From assembly GCA_005862225.1 (NCBI GenBank), contig SZXV01000010.1:62001-126000 (forward strand): DNA of 64,000 nucleotides, read 5' to 3'. Each line of letters opens with the position of its first letter. Within the stretch, counting starts at the first letter, position 1. The notes beneath the pieces are model-generated. The model worked only from the letters and a program-made list of their open reading frames with translations, was not told the origin of the DNA and did not search any database. The translations under genes were made by a program, and so were the position numbers. Positions 52,198-61,402 of this stretch are shown here, piece after piece. Source of the DNA: Chlorobium sp. (GTDB lineage Bacteria; Bacteroidota; Chlorobiia; Chlorobiales; Chlorobiaceae).

Positions 52198-52893
52198 TTA
52201 TAAAACGGTTCCGAATAGCCTGCCAACACCCGCTGTAAGACCCATGGCAAGTGCTCCCCAGAAAGCAACACGCATTGCGCCCTGCACAAGAGATGCGCCG
52301 CCTGCATACGCAGCAGTTCCACCTAAAACAAGTAACACTGCAAGTGCCGTTGCAGAGGTGACCTCAGCAACATAGGCTGAAGGTGCCAGCAAGGCTGCCG
52401 CAATCGGAATAACCGCGCCAGCAATGAAAGAGATTGCAGAAGAAAATGCCGCCTGGATGGGCCGTGCACGCAAAGTCTCAGTAATACCAAGTTCATCGCG
52501 GGCATGTGCCCCGAGCGCATCTTTCGACATAAGACTTTCTGCGACAAGCCGTGCCAGCGGTTGATCAAGACCCCGACTTACATAAATAGCGGTCAGCTCC
52601 TCCAGCTCATGTACCGGATCCTCTTCTAATTCTCTCTTTTCCCTGGCGATATCCGCCTCTTCGGTATCCGCCTGCGACTGAACCGATACATACTCCCCGG
52701 CCGCCATAGACATGGCGCCAGCAACAAGACCTGCCACACCTGTTATCAGAATATTGCTATGAGAGGCTCCGGCAGCAGCAACACCAATAACAAGACTTGC
52801 GATAGAGATGGTTCCATCATTCGCGCCAAGCACAGCAGCACGAAGCCAGCCGATCCGATCTGATCTGTGGGACTCTTTGTGAATGAAAGGCAT
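52198..52893 (-). CDS. VIT1/CCC1-family Fe2+/Mn2+ transporter
   Basis: The start is ATG 52893 (231 aa), with AAGGAGAT upstream; the track ORF adds 41 unsupported residues. The family motif is LRAAVLGANDGTISIASLVIGVAAAG; five membrane helices and the acidic metal-binding insert (EEADIAREKRELEEDPVHEL) follow, then SLMSKDALGAHARDELG. VIT1/CCC1 proteins move Fe2+ or Mn2+ out of the cytoplasm or into stores, usually with H+ exchange. Confidence 0.93.
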   Translation of the reverse strand: MPFIHKESHRSDRIGWLRAAVLGANDGTISIASLVIGVAAAGASHSNILITGVAGLVAGAMSMAAGEYVSVQSQADTEEADIAREKRELEEDPVHELEELTAIYVSRGLDQPLARLVAESLMSKDALGAHARDELGITETLRARPIQAAFSSAISFIAGAVIPIAAALLAPSAYVAEVTSATALAVLLVLGGTAAYAGGASLVQGAMRVAFWGALAMGLTAGVGRLFGTVL

Positions 52894-53024
52894 AAGCAAA
52901 ATCTCCTTTTTGAACAACAATTTGAAAGATGACAAACACTGGTCGAAAAACCAGGCGACCACCAACAAGAAAGCCGCATTGCTGCGGCTCTCTTGTGAAT
53001 AAATCGTGCAAATCAAAACAAGAT

Positions 53025-55511
53025 TTAATGCTCGTCTACTTTGATCCTCATGGAGAAGAAGGAGCGATGCACAAACACAAGTGAAAGCACAAAGAATACT
53101 GCGGCCAAAGTCAGCGCAACCTGAGGAGCAAGCTCAATGGCAAGCTCGATGGCAAGAAGACCAAACAGAGTGGTGAATTTGATGATCGGGTTCAAGGCAA
53201 CCGAAGAGGTATCCTTGAAAGGATCGCCAACGGTATCACCAACAATCGAGGCATCATGCAGATCGGTGCCTTTGGCATTGAGTTCGGTTTCAACAAGCTT
53301 CTTGGCATTGTCCCACGCACCACCGGCATTGGCCATGAAGATAGCCTGGTAGAGACCAAAGAGTGCGATGGAGATCAGGTAGCCAATAAAGAAGAATGAA
53401 TCGAGACAGGCAAAAGCAAGTGTCGTGAAGAATACGGTAAGAAAAATATTGATCATACCTTTCTGTGCGAACTTCGTACAGATTTCCACAACCTTTTTGC
53501 TGTCCTCAATCGATGCTTTTTCAACCGAGCTGTCGAGCTTGATATTCTTTTTGATGAATTCAACAGCAAAGTAGGCACCTGTGGTCACGGCATTGATTGA
53601 TGCGCCGGTAAACCAGTAGATCACCGCGCCGCCCATCATGAGCCCAAGCAGGAATGGAGGCGACAGAATCGAGAGCTTTGCAATGGCAGAGGTATCGGCA
53701 AGACCATTGGTCAGGATCATGATAATCGAGAAGATCATCGTTGTGGATCCTACCACGGCGGTACCGATAAGCACTGGTTTGGCCGTTGCCTTAAAAGTAT
53801 TGCCAGCGCCATCGTTTGCTTCAAGATATCTTTTTGCATTGGTAAAGTCAGGCTGAAAACCAAACTCGCTCTGGATGTTCTGCTTGATGTTCGGAAGAGT
53901 TTCGATAAGCGAAAGTTCGTAAACGGACTGTGCATTATCAGTAACAGGACCATAAGAGTCAACCGCGATTGTCACTGGGCCCATGCTCAGGAAGCCGAAA
54001 GCGACAAGACCGAAAGCAAACACAGAAGGAGCCAGCATGATGACTTTATCAAGTCCGACAGTCGCAAGTCCTTGAGCGCTTATCAGGTCAGGGGTCAAAC
54101 CGAGAGTGGTTATGCCAAGAGTACTGAGGCCATAAGCCGCGCCCATAAGGCCAACAATAGCAAGTCCCATCCAGTATGCGCTGAAGTTACCGGCAACAAG
54201 ACCCGCAAGAATGTTCAGGGCTGCTCCACCCTCTTTGGTACACTGAACGACGTTGCGGACATGGGCACACTCTGTGGAGGTAAAACGGTTCACCAGTTCA
54301 GGAATAAGAGCACCGGCAATCGTTCCGCAGGTGATAATCGAAGCAAGCTTCCACCACATGGTACCGTCACCAAGGTTGCTGATCAAGTAGAAGGATGCAA
54401 TGTAGGTAAGGATGATCGATACAATTGAGGTCAACCAGACAAGCGTGATCAACGGCTTCTCAAAGTTCATTTCGTCAGCATTGCTGTACTTCATCTTGGC
54501 CAAAGCAGCATTCGCCCAATATGAGAATGCACTGGCAAGAATCATGACAAGACGCATGGCAAAAATCCAGACAAGCAGCATAATCTGCACTTCAGGTGCC
54601 TTGATGGCAAGCAGGATAAAGGAGATCAGCGCAACACCGGTAACGCCGTAAGTCTCAAAACCGTCAGCGGTAGGACCGACAGAGTCGCCAGCATTGTCAC
54701 CGGCACAGTCGGCAATAACGCCAGGGTTGCGTGCATCATCTTCCTTGATCTTGAAGACGATCTTCATAAGATCGGAACCAATGTCAGCAATTTTGGTAAA
54801 GATACCACCAGCAATACGAAGCACCGAAGCGCCGAGAGACTCACCGATAGCGAAGCCGATAAAACATGGGCCCGCAAAATCTTTAGGCACAAAAAGCAGA
54901 ATACAGAGCATAACAAAAAGCTCAATGCTGATAAGCAGCATACCGATGCTCATACCTGCTCTGAGCGGAATGGCATAGGTCGGGAAAGGTTTTCCACCAA
55001 GACTTGCGAATGCCGTTCTTGAGTTGGCAAAAGTGTTGATCCTCATACCAAACCATGCAACAGTATAGCTTCCGAGAATACCGATAAGACTTGCAAGCAG
55101 AATGGACAGCACCTTTATTGTTTCCAAATGACGAAGCCAGCCGAAATAAGCAACAATAATTGCGCCAATGAGAACCCAAAGAACAAGAATGAATTTACCC
55201 TGCGTTACAAGGTAAGTCTTACATGTTTCATAGATCAGTTCGCTGATCTCGCGCATGGCGTTATGAACCGGAAGATTGCGTATACCCATGTACTGTACGA
55301 TACCAAAAATCATGCCAAACAGGCAGATGGCAAGACCCCACAACAAGAGCGTATCACCAGGTATTCCGCCCAGAAATGATACCGAGTGTAAATTTGGCAA
55401 TACCAAATCGGCCTCGCTTGCCAGCGCATTGGGCGCTTGTAACAAAACTCCAAGGCCTCCCAGAACTGAGACAGCTCTGGCCCACCATGTTACGTTAAAC
55501 GGTTTTTTCAT
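53025..55511 (-). CDS. hppA: membrane-bound ion-translocating pyrophosphatase (divergent, long form)
   Basis: The start is ATG 55511 (828 aa), with AAGGAACA before it; the track start at 55565 is out of context. The protein is a V-type PPase with about 16-17 membrane helices, including ADIGSDLMKIVFKIKEDDAR, CAGDNAGDSVGPTADGFETYG and AMRLVMILASAFSYWANAALA. It couples pyrophosphate hydrolysis to H+ or Na+ transport. GNTFKATAKP has Lys at the position that marks K+-independent enzymes in the canonical family. The length exceeds the usual 660-770 aa and several canonical motifs are altered, so it belongs to a divergent group. Confidence 0.93.
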   Translation of the reverse strand: MKKPFNVTWWARAVSVLGGLGVLLQAPNALASEADLVLPNLHSVSFLGGIPGDTLLLWGLAICLFGMIFGIVQYMGIRNLPVHNAMREISELIYETCKTYLVTQGKFILVLWVLIGAIIVAYFGWLRHLETIKVLSILLASLIGILGSYTVAWFGMRINTFANSRTAFASLGGKPFPTYAIPLRAGMSIGMLLISIELFVMLCILLFVPKDFAGPCFIGFAIGESLGASVLRIAGGIFTKIADIGSDLMKIVFKIKEDDARNPGVIADCAGDNAGDSVGPTADGFETYGVTGVALISFILLAIKAPEVQIMLLVWIFAMRLVMILASAFSYWANAALAKMKYSNADEMNFEKPLITLVWLTSIVSIILTYIASFYLISNLGDGTMWWKLASIITCGTIAGALIPELVNRFTSTECAHVRNVVQCTKEGGAALNILAGLVAGNFSAYWMGLAIVGLMGAAYGLSTLGITTLGLTPDLISAQGLATVGLDKVIMLAPSVFAFGLVAFGFLSMGPVTIAVDSYGPVTDNAQSVYELSLIETLPNIKQNIQSEFGFQPDFTNAKRYLEANDGAGNTFKATAKPVLIGTAVVGSTTMIFSIIMILTNGLADTSAIAKLSILSPPFLLGLMMGGAVIYWFTGASINAVTTGAYFAVEFIKKNIKLDSSVEKASIEDSKKVVEICTKFAQKGMINIFLTVFFTTLAFACLDSFFFIGYLISIALFGLYQAIFMANAGGAWDNAKKLVETELNAKGTDLHDASIVGDTVGDPFKDTSSVALNPIIKFTTLFGLLAIELAIELAPQVALTLAAVFFVLSLVFVHRSFFSMRIKVDEH

Positions 55512-55764
55512 TGTTCCTTTTTTTTCACTGTTTTTTCTGACTAAAAAAAAACTTGTTACAAACAAAAATTAAAAAAAGCTTCGATCCTGCAACCAACTTG
55601 CAAGTCTTAATTTGCAACTTTTTTCATGAATCTCAATACCTTTTTAAAGAAGTTAGCAAAGGTATCCCACTATTTCATACCAAGATGTTATATATTCAGT
55701 CCATTCTGACACCACTTTTAAGAATAGCGAGAAACCAACTTCTCAGGATTTATTTGTTCGAACT

Positions 55765-56337
55765 ATGAAACTTATTGTTGGCCTTGGAAATCCAGAATCT
55801 GTCCATGTTGGCACACGACACAACATTGGCTTTAGTGCTGTTGAAACAATCGCCACCTCTTTTGGTGCAAGATTCAGCAAGGGAAAAGGAAAATTTCTTC
55901 GGGCATCAATCTCCCATAACGGAGTGCCTGTCATCATCATCAAACCCATGACCTATATGAACCTTTCAGGTCATGCTGTGGTTGCTGCAATGAATTTCCA
56001 CAAAATCAGGCGCAGCGATATTCTTGTTGTTTGCGATGACCTCAATCTTCTTTCGGGCACTATCCGCATCCGTTCAAAAGGGTCCGCCGGTGGTCAGAAT
56101 GGACTTAAACATATTATTGAATGCCTTGGAAGTGATGAATTCGCCCGTCTGAGAATCGGAATAAGACCTGAAGAGCAGCCGTTGAACTCTTTTTCATCTT
56201 TCGTGCTCGGAAAATTCAATGAAGATGAGAAAAAAGTGATGGAGAAGGTTTTGCCAGCATGCAGAGAAGCCGCACTTGATTTCGCAATCAATGGTATTGA
56301 TCACGCCATGAACCATTACAACAAGCCTCTCGTTTAG
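55765..56337 (+). CDS. pth: peptidyl-tRNA hydrolase
   Basis: A 190-aa Pth. LIVGLGNPESVHVGTRHNIGF holds the catalytic His, KPMTYMNLSG binds the peptide, VCDDLNLLSG holds the active-site Asp and GGQNGLKHIIECLGSDEFARLRIGIRP contacts tRNA. It frees tRNA from dropped-off peptides and is essential. It is convergent with the hydrolase gene, overlapping by 4 bp. Confidence 0.97.
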   Translation: MKLIVGLGNPESVHVGTRHNIGFSAVETIATSFGARFSKGKGKFLRASISHNGVPVIIIKPMTYMNLSGHAVVAAMNFHKIRRSDILVVCDDLNLLSGTIRIRSKGSAGGQNGLKHIIECLGSDEFARLRIGIRPEEQPLNSFSSFVLGKFNEDEKKVMEKVLPACREAALDFAINGIDHAMNHYNKPLV

Positions 56338-57161
56338 CAGTGTGCGAGATGAGCTGAATTATCAAATGAACAGGGTGCTGAGTACTTTTTCAAAAAGAGT
56401 ATTGCCTTGGTGTTGAACTCTTTGGGTTGATCGACATTACAGACATGTCCTGAATTTTTTATCACCTCAAGCCATGAATTAGTATGTCTGGTCACGATAT
56501 AACGTACAGCAGGAAGAAACATGTGATCTTCATCACCCATAAGGTAAAGGGTAGGAATTGCGGTATCTTTTTCTTCAAAATATTTTAACAGCGGAGTAAT
56601 TTCGTACGTCAGCGTGAACCACCGCATAAACTCTTTCTGAGCAACCTTTTTAGCTTCATTCACAAAAAGAAGCCTTGACTTTTTATGGCGCTCGCTGGGC
56701 ATGATGATCCAGGCAAAAAAGCTGTAGAGCCACATATATGGCACCACCCGTTTAAACATGTTTCCAAGTGTAACAAGAACCTTCGCCCGAATGTTCAGCC
56801 TTATGATAGCGCCTCCCATAATCATGGAACTGACCCTCTCTGGAGCAATTTCACTGAGATTGCGAATAAGAATTGTCCCGAGTGAAATACCTATGAAGTG
56901 CGCTTTCTCGATGTTGAGTGTATCAAGGACCTCAAGAACATCACGAGTAATATCCTCAAAATCGTAATGACGCACCCCTTTGGGAATGGCCACTCCTTTT
57001 GACTTGCCATGCCCTCTGAGATCAACAAGCAGAACATTGAAATGCTTGATGAACTCTTTTATCTGAAGAAACCAGATCGAAGAACTACCGCCTGCTCCAT
57101 GCACGAATACAACCCAGGGAGCTGTGGAGTTATCCAACTCATACGTTTTGTAATGAAGCAT
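56334..57161 (-). CDS. alpha/beta hydrolase
   Basis: I take ATG 57161 (275 aa, MLHYKTYELDNSTAPWVVFV); the track start adds 40 residues overlapping the methyltransferase gene. The fold is a classical alpha/beta hydrolase: FVHGAGGSSSIW oxyanion loop, VDLRGHGKS, nucleophile elbow FIGISLGTILI and a catalytic His in NSGHVCNVDQP. The substrate is unknown; such enzymes split esters, lactones or C-C bonds. It is downstream of trmH-like 57226 on the same strand. Confidence 0.87.
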   Translation of the reverse strand: MLHYKTYELDNSTAPWVVFVHGAGGSSSIWFLQIKEFIKHFNVLLVDLRGHGKSKGVAIPKGVRHYDFEDITRDVLEVLDTLNIEKAHFIGISLGTILIRNLSEIAPERVSSMIMGGAIIRLNIRAKVLVTLGNMFKRVVPYMWLYSFFAWIIMPSERHKKSRLLFVNEAKKVAQKEFMRWFTLTYEITPLLKYFEEKDTAIPTLYLMGDEDHMFLPAVRYIVTRHTNSWLEVIKNSGHVCNVDQPKEFNTKAILFLKKYSAPCSFDNSAHLAHC

Positions 57162-57225
57162 TGTAACGAAACAGTTATTTACATTCGAATTGTATGTAAG
57201 CAAAACAACATCAAAAACCAAAAAG

Positions 57226-57768
57226 TTACATACCACTTCGAATAACTCGTACCATTTCAAATATGGCAATTCCCGCAGCAACAGCTACATTCAGGGAATG
57301 CTTGGTACCATACTGAGTAATTTCGAGCACATCATCACAGTATTTCAGCAGATCATTTTCAAGACCGTCAACCTCGTTGCCAACGACAAGGCAGAGTGGA
57401 AAATCACCGGAATGCAGAGCTGTGTAAGGACGACTTCCTGCAGCGATCTCAAGTCCACAGATTCTCACTCCCTCTTGCTTCATACTTCCAAGAACCTCAA
57501 GAGGATCTGCATGATACTCCCACAAAACAGTCTCCTCTGCCCCCAAAGCTGTTTTGGAAATCTCTTTTCTTGGCGGGGTTGCCGTATAACCGGAAAGTAT
57601 CATTTTTTCAATCCCGGCAGCATCTGCCGTGCGAAACATGGCGCCAACATTCCACATACTGCGAATATTATGCAACATCAGCATAATCGGGTGTTTCGGT
57701 GCTGCCACATACTGTTCCGCACTCAGCCGATTCATCTCTGTACCATGTAACTTTCTGAACTCAGGCAT
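57226..57768 (-). CDS. SpoU/TrmH-family RNA 2'-O-methyltransferase
   Basis: A 180-aa SPOUT methyltransferase. The three SpoU motifs are visible: HNIRSMWNVGAMFRTADAAG (motif 1), LCLVVGNEVDGLENDLL (motif 2) and SLNVAVAAGIAIFEM (motif 3, trefoil-knot SAM site). It methylates a ribose in tRNA or rRNA; the exact target cannot be told from sequence. It is encoded 6 bp after hisC, so the two are co-transcribed. Confidence 0.9.
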   Translation of the reverse strand: MPEFRKLHGTEMNRLSAEQYVAAPKHPIMLMLHNIRSMWNVGAMFRTADAAGIEKMILSGYTATPPRKEISKTALGAEETVLWEYHADPLEVLGSMKQEGVRICGLEIAAGSRPYTALHSGDFPLCLVVGNEVDGLENDLLKYCDDVLEITQYGTKHSLNVAVAAGIAIFEMVRVIRSGM

Positions 57769-57774
57769 ACACGT

Positions 57775-58842
57775 CTATAAGGCGCAGAGTTTTTCAATGA
57801 GGCGTTGATTTTCCTCGACAAGCCCCACATTGAACCTCAGACAGTTCTCCATAAGATGATAACCGGAAACATTTCGCACCAGAATACCCTCATTACAGAG
57901 GTGTTGAAAAACAGCACTGGCATCGCTGACTCTGATGATAAGAAAATTGGTGTCACTTTCCATCAACTGAATACCTTGTATGGATGAGAGCGCTGCAGAG
58001 AGCTTCTCCCGTTCATGAAGAATGAACGAAACGGCATCTGTAACCAGCGAGTAGTTTGCCAACACCCTGGTGAGCGTTATCTCTGCCAGCCTGCTGGAGG
58101 CAAAGGGTATTTTCGGCTTTGCAAGCTCAGCCATCAACAGAGGATTCGAAAGAGCAAAACCAATCCGGATCCCGGCGAGGGCAAGTGCTTTGGACATGGT
58201 ACGAAGCACAACAAGGTTGGGAAGAGTATCAATAAGCTCGAGAATTGAACGCTGCCTTGAAAACTCAATATAGGCTTCATCAACAAGAACAATCGCATCA
58301 GATGATTCCGCAATCAAACGTACCTCTTCAAAAGAGAGGGATTTCGATGTCGGATTGTTTGGTGTCGAAATGACGATAATATCAACCTCCTCGTCATGCG
58401 CCGTTCGAAGAATTGCCTCCGTATCAAACTCAAGATCCGGAAGCATAGGAACACGGACAATCCGGGACTGTAAGAGCAATGCTATTTTTTCGTAGAGCGA
58501 AAATGAAGGATCAGGAATAAGGATTTTTCGACCTGGACCGAGACTTGCCAGAAATATCGTATAGAGCATTTCGTTGGAACCGTTGCTCATCATGACTGAA
58601 TCAGGCGAAATACCCAGAAATTCAGCATAAGCTTTCATTCCGCGATACGGCAGAATATCGGGATAACGGTTCCACGACTCCTTGATAAACTCTTCTATAA
58701 TTTCCTCTTTGAGCCACATCGGCACATCAAAGGGACTCTCATTCTGATTCAGCTTTATCTCTGCGTACTGACCGCCCTCAACCTTGTACGTCGCAATATT
58801 TTGTAATGCGGGATTCAGAAGGCTTTTCATATCTCTTTTCAT
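57775..58842 (-). CDS. hisC: histidinol-phosphate aminotransferase
   Basis: A 355-aa class I/II PLP enzyme of the HisC group. LNQNESPFDVPMW, SNGSNEMLYTIFLASLGPG, PDPSFSLYEKIA and ISTPNNPTS build the active site; the Schiff-base Lys is in RTMSKALALAGIRIGF. It converts imidazole acetol phosphate to histidinol phosphate in histidine synthesis. A start at the second Met (58830) is equally possible. It leads the operon hisC-spoU-hydrolase. Confidence 0.94.
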   Translation of the reverse strand: MKRDMKSLLNPALQNIATYKVEGGQYAEIKLNQNESPFDVPMWLKEEIIEEFIKESWNRYPDILPYRGMKAYAEFLGISPDSVMMSNGSNEMLYTIFLASLGPGRKILIPDPSFSLYEKIALLLQSRIVRVPMLPDLEFDTEAILRTAHDEEVDIIVISTPNNPTSKSLSFEEVRLIAESSDAIVLVDEAYIEFSRQRSILELIDTLPNLVVLRTMSKALALAGIRIGFALSNPLLMAELAKPKIPFASSRLAEITLTRVLANYSLVTDAVSFILHEREKLSAALSSIQGIQLMESDTNFLIIRVSDASAVFQHLCNEGILVRNVSGYHLMENCLRFNVGLVEENQRLIEKLCAL

Positions 58843-59019
58843 TCTACGCCTGTCAATGTTACGATGAAACGCTTATTCCGGAAAAATTCCCCGGTAAGAG
58901 CTGCAATTTTTTATTAAAAAAGCATCTTTTTCTGACAATTCATGAAAATATTCTGGACAATCCTCAATTTTTTTATAAATTAAAACAGGACAAAATAAAT
59001 CCAATATTGCGGAGGCAAA

Positions 59020-59442
59020 ATGAAAAGTAACAATAAAACACCTCTTGATCTTCTCGATGATATATTCAGCCTTGCCTGGTGGATGACTGGAAATGAGGCT
59101 GTTTCTCAAGAAATTGTCAACAAAACTTACCTTTCTGCAAAAACTATAACAAGAGAAACAGAACTGCTGAAATCTTTCAGAAGATGCTACGTTGAACAAT
59201 TTGGACAATACTCTGATTTCTGTATCAGCGAAAAAGAATGCGACCGAGAAATTGAACCGATGAATTCAATGAAGCAATGGACTGCAGATATAAAGTTATC
59301 TGTATTATTGAGCGAAATATCCGGCCTGCAACACCACCAGATTTCGGAGATTGTCGGCAAACCGCTTGACACAATAAGAACTTGGCTGTTCTGGGGGAGA
59401 AAACTATTAGTCAATACCAACCCGCTCAAAGCATCTGCCTGA
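59020..59442 (+). CDS. degenerate sigma-70/ECF-like protein
   Basis: A 140-aa protein with the shape of a small ECF sigma factor. The N-terminal part resembles region 2 (LLDDIFSLAWWMTGNEAVSQ, EIVNKTYL). The C-terminal helix-turn-helix resembles region 4 (LSEISGLQHHQISEIVGKPLDTIRTWLFWGRKLL; core ISEIVGKPLDTIRTWL). The -10-binding aromatic cluster is poorly conserved and the linker is short, so it may be a sigma-like regulator rather than a working sigma factor. AGGAGGC precedes the ATG and a clear terminator follows. Confidence 0.72.
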   Translation: MKSNNKTPLDLLDDIFSLAWWMTGNEAVSQEIVNKTYLSAKTITRETELLKSFRRCYVEQFGQYSDFCISEKECDREIEPMNSMKQWTADIKLSVLLSEISGLQHHQISEIVGKPLDTIRTWLFWGRKLLVNTNPLKASA

Positions 59443-59459
59443 AAAAGTATCTTTTTTTG

Positions 59460-59490
59460 AAAGGCCACTTATAGTCAACAGTGGCCTTTT
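59460..59490 (+). terminator. intrinsic terminator after the sigma-like gene
   Basis: AAAGGCCAC, 12-nt loop, GTGGCCTTT followed by TGATTTTAT: a strong GC stem and a T-rich tail 17 bp after the stop codon. Confidence 0.85.
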
Positions 59491-59560
59491 GATTTTATAC
59501 ACTCCTCTTTATATTGAGCTCTTCGATGCTTTGACGGCTAACTTTACTCTTATTTATTCC

Positions 59561-60562
59561 ATGATTATTATCACCGGCGGTGCTGGATTTATTGGCAGCG
59601 CAATGCTTTGGGAGCTTAACCGCAAGGGTGAAAATGATGTCATCATTGTTGATGATCTCGGCTCAACAACAACAGAAAAGTGGCGTAATCTCTCTGGACT
59701 GAAGTTTGCTGACATTATTCCTATTGACCTTTTTCCCGACATCCTTGAGAAAGGGGCTCTCGGGAAGATTTCGGCGATCTTCCATATTGGGGCAAACAGT
59801 TCAACCACTGAAACTGATGCCGATCACCTTCTGACCAACAATTATGGCTACTCAAAAAGAGTCGCCTCATTCTGTATGGCTCATGCTATCCGACTTGTTT
59901 ACGCATCAAGCGCAGCTACATACGGCAATGGATCGAATGGGTACAGCGATGACATGACTGACCTTCATATCCTTCGTCCTCTCAATATGTATGGATATTC
60001 AAAGCATCTTTTCGATCTCTGGGCTGTAAAAAATCATCTTCTTGACCATGCGGCCGGCCTGAAATTCTTTAACGTTTACGGCCCGAACGAATATCACAAG
60101 GGAGATATGAGCAGTGTTGTCCTGAAGGCATTTCATCAGATTCAGGATAACGGATCAGTAAAACTCTTTCAGTCGCACAGACCTGACTTCAGGGATGGCG
60201 AGCAACTCAGAGATTTTGTTTTTGTCAGGGATTGCACCAGAATCATGGCATGGCTTCTTGAGAACCCTTCTGTTGCCGGGCTTTTTAATATCGGGAGTGG
60301 AACAGCAAGGAGCTTTAAGGATTTGGCCACAGCAACTTTTGATGCTCTTGGAAAGCAACCAGTTATCAACTACGTCCCAATGCCTGAAACCCTTCGCGAC
60401 AAGTATCAATATTACACCTGCGCAGATATTACCAAACTAAGGAAAGCAGGATTCAGCGAACAACTGACCTCGATCGAGGATGGTGTACAAGAGTATGTAC
60501 AACAATATCTCGCTTCTGACAATCGGTATTTTAATCACAGCGGCACATCCTTATCATCCTGA
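59561..60562 (+). CDS. hldD: ADP-L-glycero-D-manno-heptose-6-epimerase
   Basis: The start is ATG 59561 (333 aa), which gives the exact Rossmann opening MIIITGGAGFIGSAMLWELN; the track ORF begins inside the preceding terminator. The SDR-extended motifs are YASSAATYGNGSNGYSDD and YGYSKHLFDLW with the catalytic Tyr and Lys, then FFNVYGPNEYHKGDMSSV and LRDFVFVRDCTRIMAWLLEN. It makes ADP-L,D-heptose for the lipopolysaccharide inner core, pairing with waaA in outer-membrane assembly. Confidence 0.95.
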   Translation: MIIITGGAGFIGSAMLWELNRKGENDVIIVDDLGSTTTEKWRNLSGLKFADIIPIDLFPDILEKGALGKISAIFHIGANSSTTETDADHLLTNNYGYSKRVASFCMAHAIRLVYASSAATYGNGSNGYSDDMTDLHILRPLNMYGYSKHLFDLWAVKNHLLDHAAGLKFFNVYGPNEYHKGDMSSVVLKAFHQIQDNGSVKLFQSHRPDFRDGEQLRDFVFVRDCTRIMAWLLENPSVAGLFNIGSGTARSFKDLATATFDALGKQPVINYVPMPETLRDKYQYYTCADITKLRKAGFSEQLTSIEDGVQEYVQQYLASDNRYFNHSGTSLSS

Positions 60563-60805
60563 AGATCATGGGAAACGACATCAAGCTGTTCCTGCAAATG
60601 ATTGAAAACGCAATGATGAGAAAAATTCTGAAAAACTGCATCCATCAGAACTACTGCTTGATGAACTGATGGCTATTCTGCTCAAAATAAAACCTTAAGT
60701 GATTCAACGTTTTTTTTGAGCTAAAAAAAAATCATATATTTACCCGAGTTCACCCGAATAGTTCTTTCTATCTTTTTTTACAACTTTTAAGCGAGGAAAT
60801 TGAAT

Positions 60806-60994
60806 ATGGCACTCTTCATTACCGACGAATGCACTTACTGTGGAGCCTGTGAACCAGAATGTCCGGTTACCGCAATTTCTGCTGGCGACGATGCGTATAT
60901 CATTGATGCGGGTAGCTGCACTGAATGCGAAGGATATGCTGACGCACCAGCTTGCGTTGCCGTTTGCCCTGCAGAGTGCATCGTTCAGGGATAA
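60806..60994 (+). CDS. 2[4Fe-4S] ferredoxin (Chlorobium type)
   Basis: A 62-aa ferredoxin from ATG 60806. The two cluster motifs are CTYCGACEPECP and CTECEGYADAPACVAVCP. The extended second motif with the EGYADAP insertion is typical of the low-potential ferredoxins of green sulfur bacteria, which accept electrons from the type I reaction centre and feed the reverse TCA cycle reductases. GAGGAAA precedes the start and a strong terminator follows. Confidence 0.95.
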   Translation: MALFITDECTYCGACEPECPVTAISAGDDAYIIDAGSCTECEGYADAPACVAVCPAECIVQG

Positions 60995-61019
60995 CTCTCA
61001 ATAAAACTCAGTGAAACAA

Positions 61020-61057
61020 AAAAAGCGGAAGGCTGAAAACCTCTCCGCTTTTTTTTG
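61020..61057 (+). terminator. intrinsic terminator after ferredoxin
   Basis: AAAGCGGAAGG, loop CTGAAAA, CCTCTCCGCTTT followed by eight Ts: a canonical Rho-independent terminator 26 bp after the stop. Confidence 0.93.
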
Positions 61058-61096
61058 TTGAACAACTAAACCTTGACAAAAAAACCTGTTGCAGCA

Positions 61097-61402
61097 TTAA
61101 CCGACTTCGTAATCCACAATCCGTCGTTCTTGAATTGCCTCTCCGATAAATGGCTTCAGTGCTTCATGCTCTGGATTAATCTGATATTGTGCAAGAGCAT
61201 TTCGGTCGATAAACTCGCTATATAAAATTACATCGCATGAGCTGTCGGTACGGCTGAAATCCAATCCAACTTCAATCGTCATCATCCCGGGAATTCGCCC
61301 ATCAAGTTTCAACAACTTTTCCCTGATTAGCGCAGCATTGGTTTGTTTATCATTGCCATGAGCAACATCCTTAAGCCGCCACATTACGATATGCTTGATC
61401 AT
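61097..61402 (-). CDS. Dabb (stress-responsive A/B barrel) family protein
   Basis: A 101-aa Dabb-domain protein: MIKHIVMWRLKDVAHGNDKQ, IREKLLKLDGRIPGMMTIEV and LYSEFIDRNALAQYQINPEH are the conserved edge-strand and helix elements of the dimeric ferredoxin-like barrel. Some family members are cyclases or oxygenases, most are uncharacterised. Its 5' end overlaps the 3' end of the carboxypeptidase gene by 32 bp on the same strand. Confidence 0.92.
   Translation of the reverse strand: MIKHIVMWRLKDVAHGNDKQTNAALIREKLLKLDGRIPGMMTIEVGLDFSRTDSSCDVILYSEFIDRNALAQYQINPEHEALKPFIGEAIQERRIVDYEVG

Noticed and set aside
54072-54428. 118-aa plus-strand ORF in hppA
   Set aside because: Shadow of the pyrophosphatase frame with no recognisable features.
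60563-60700. Short ORF remnants after hldD (LHPSELLLDELMAILLKIKP in one frame)
   Set aside because: About 25 codons with stops upstream in the same frame and no start; too little to support a gene.
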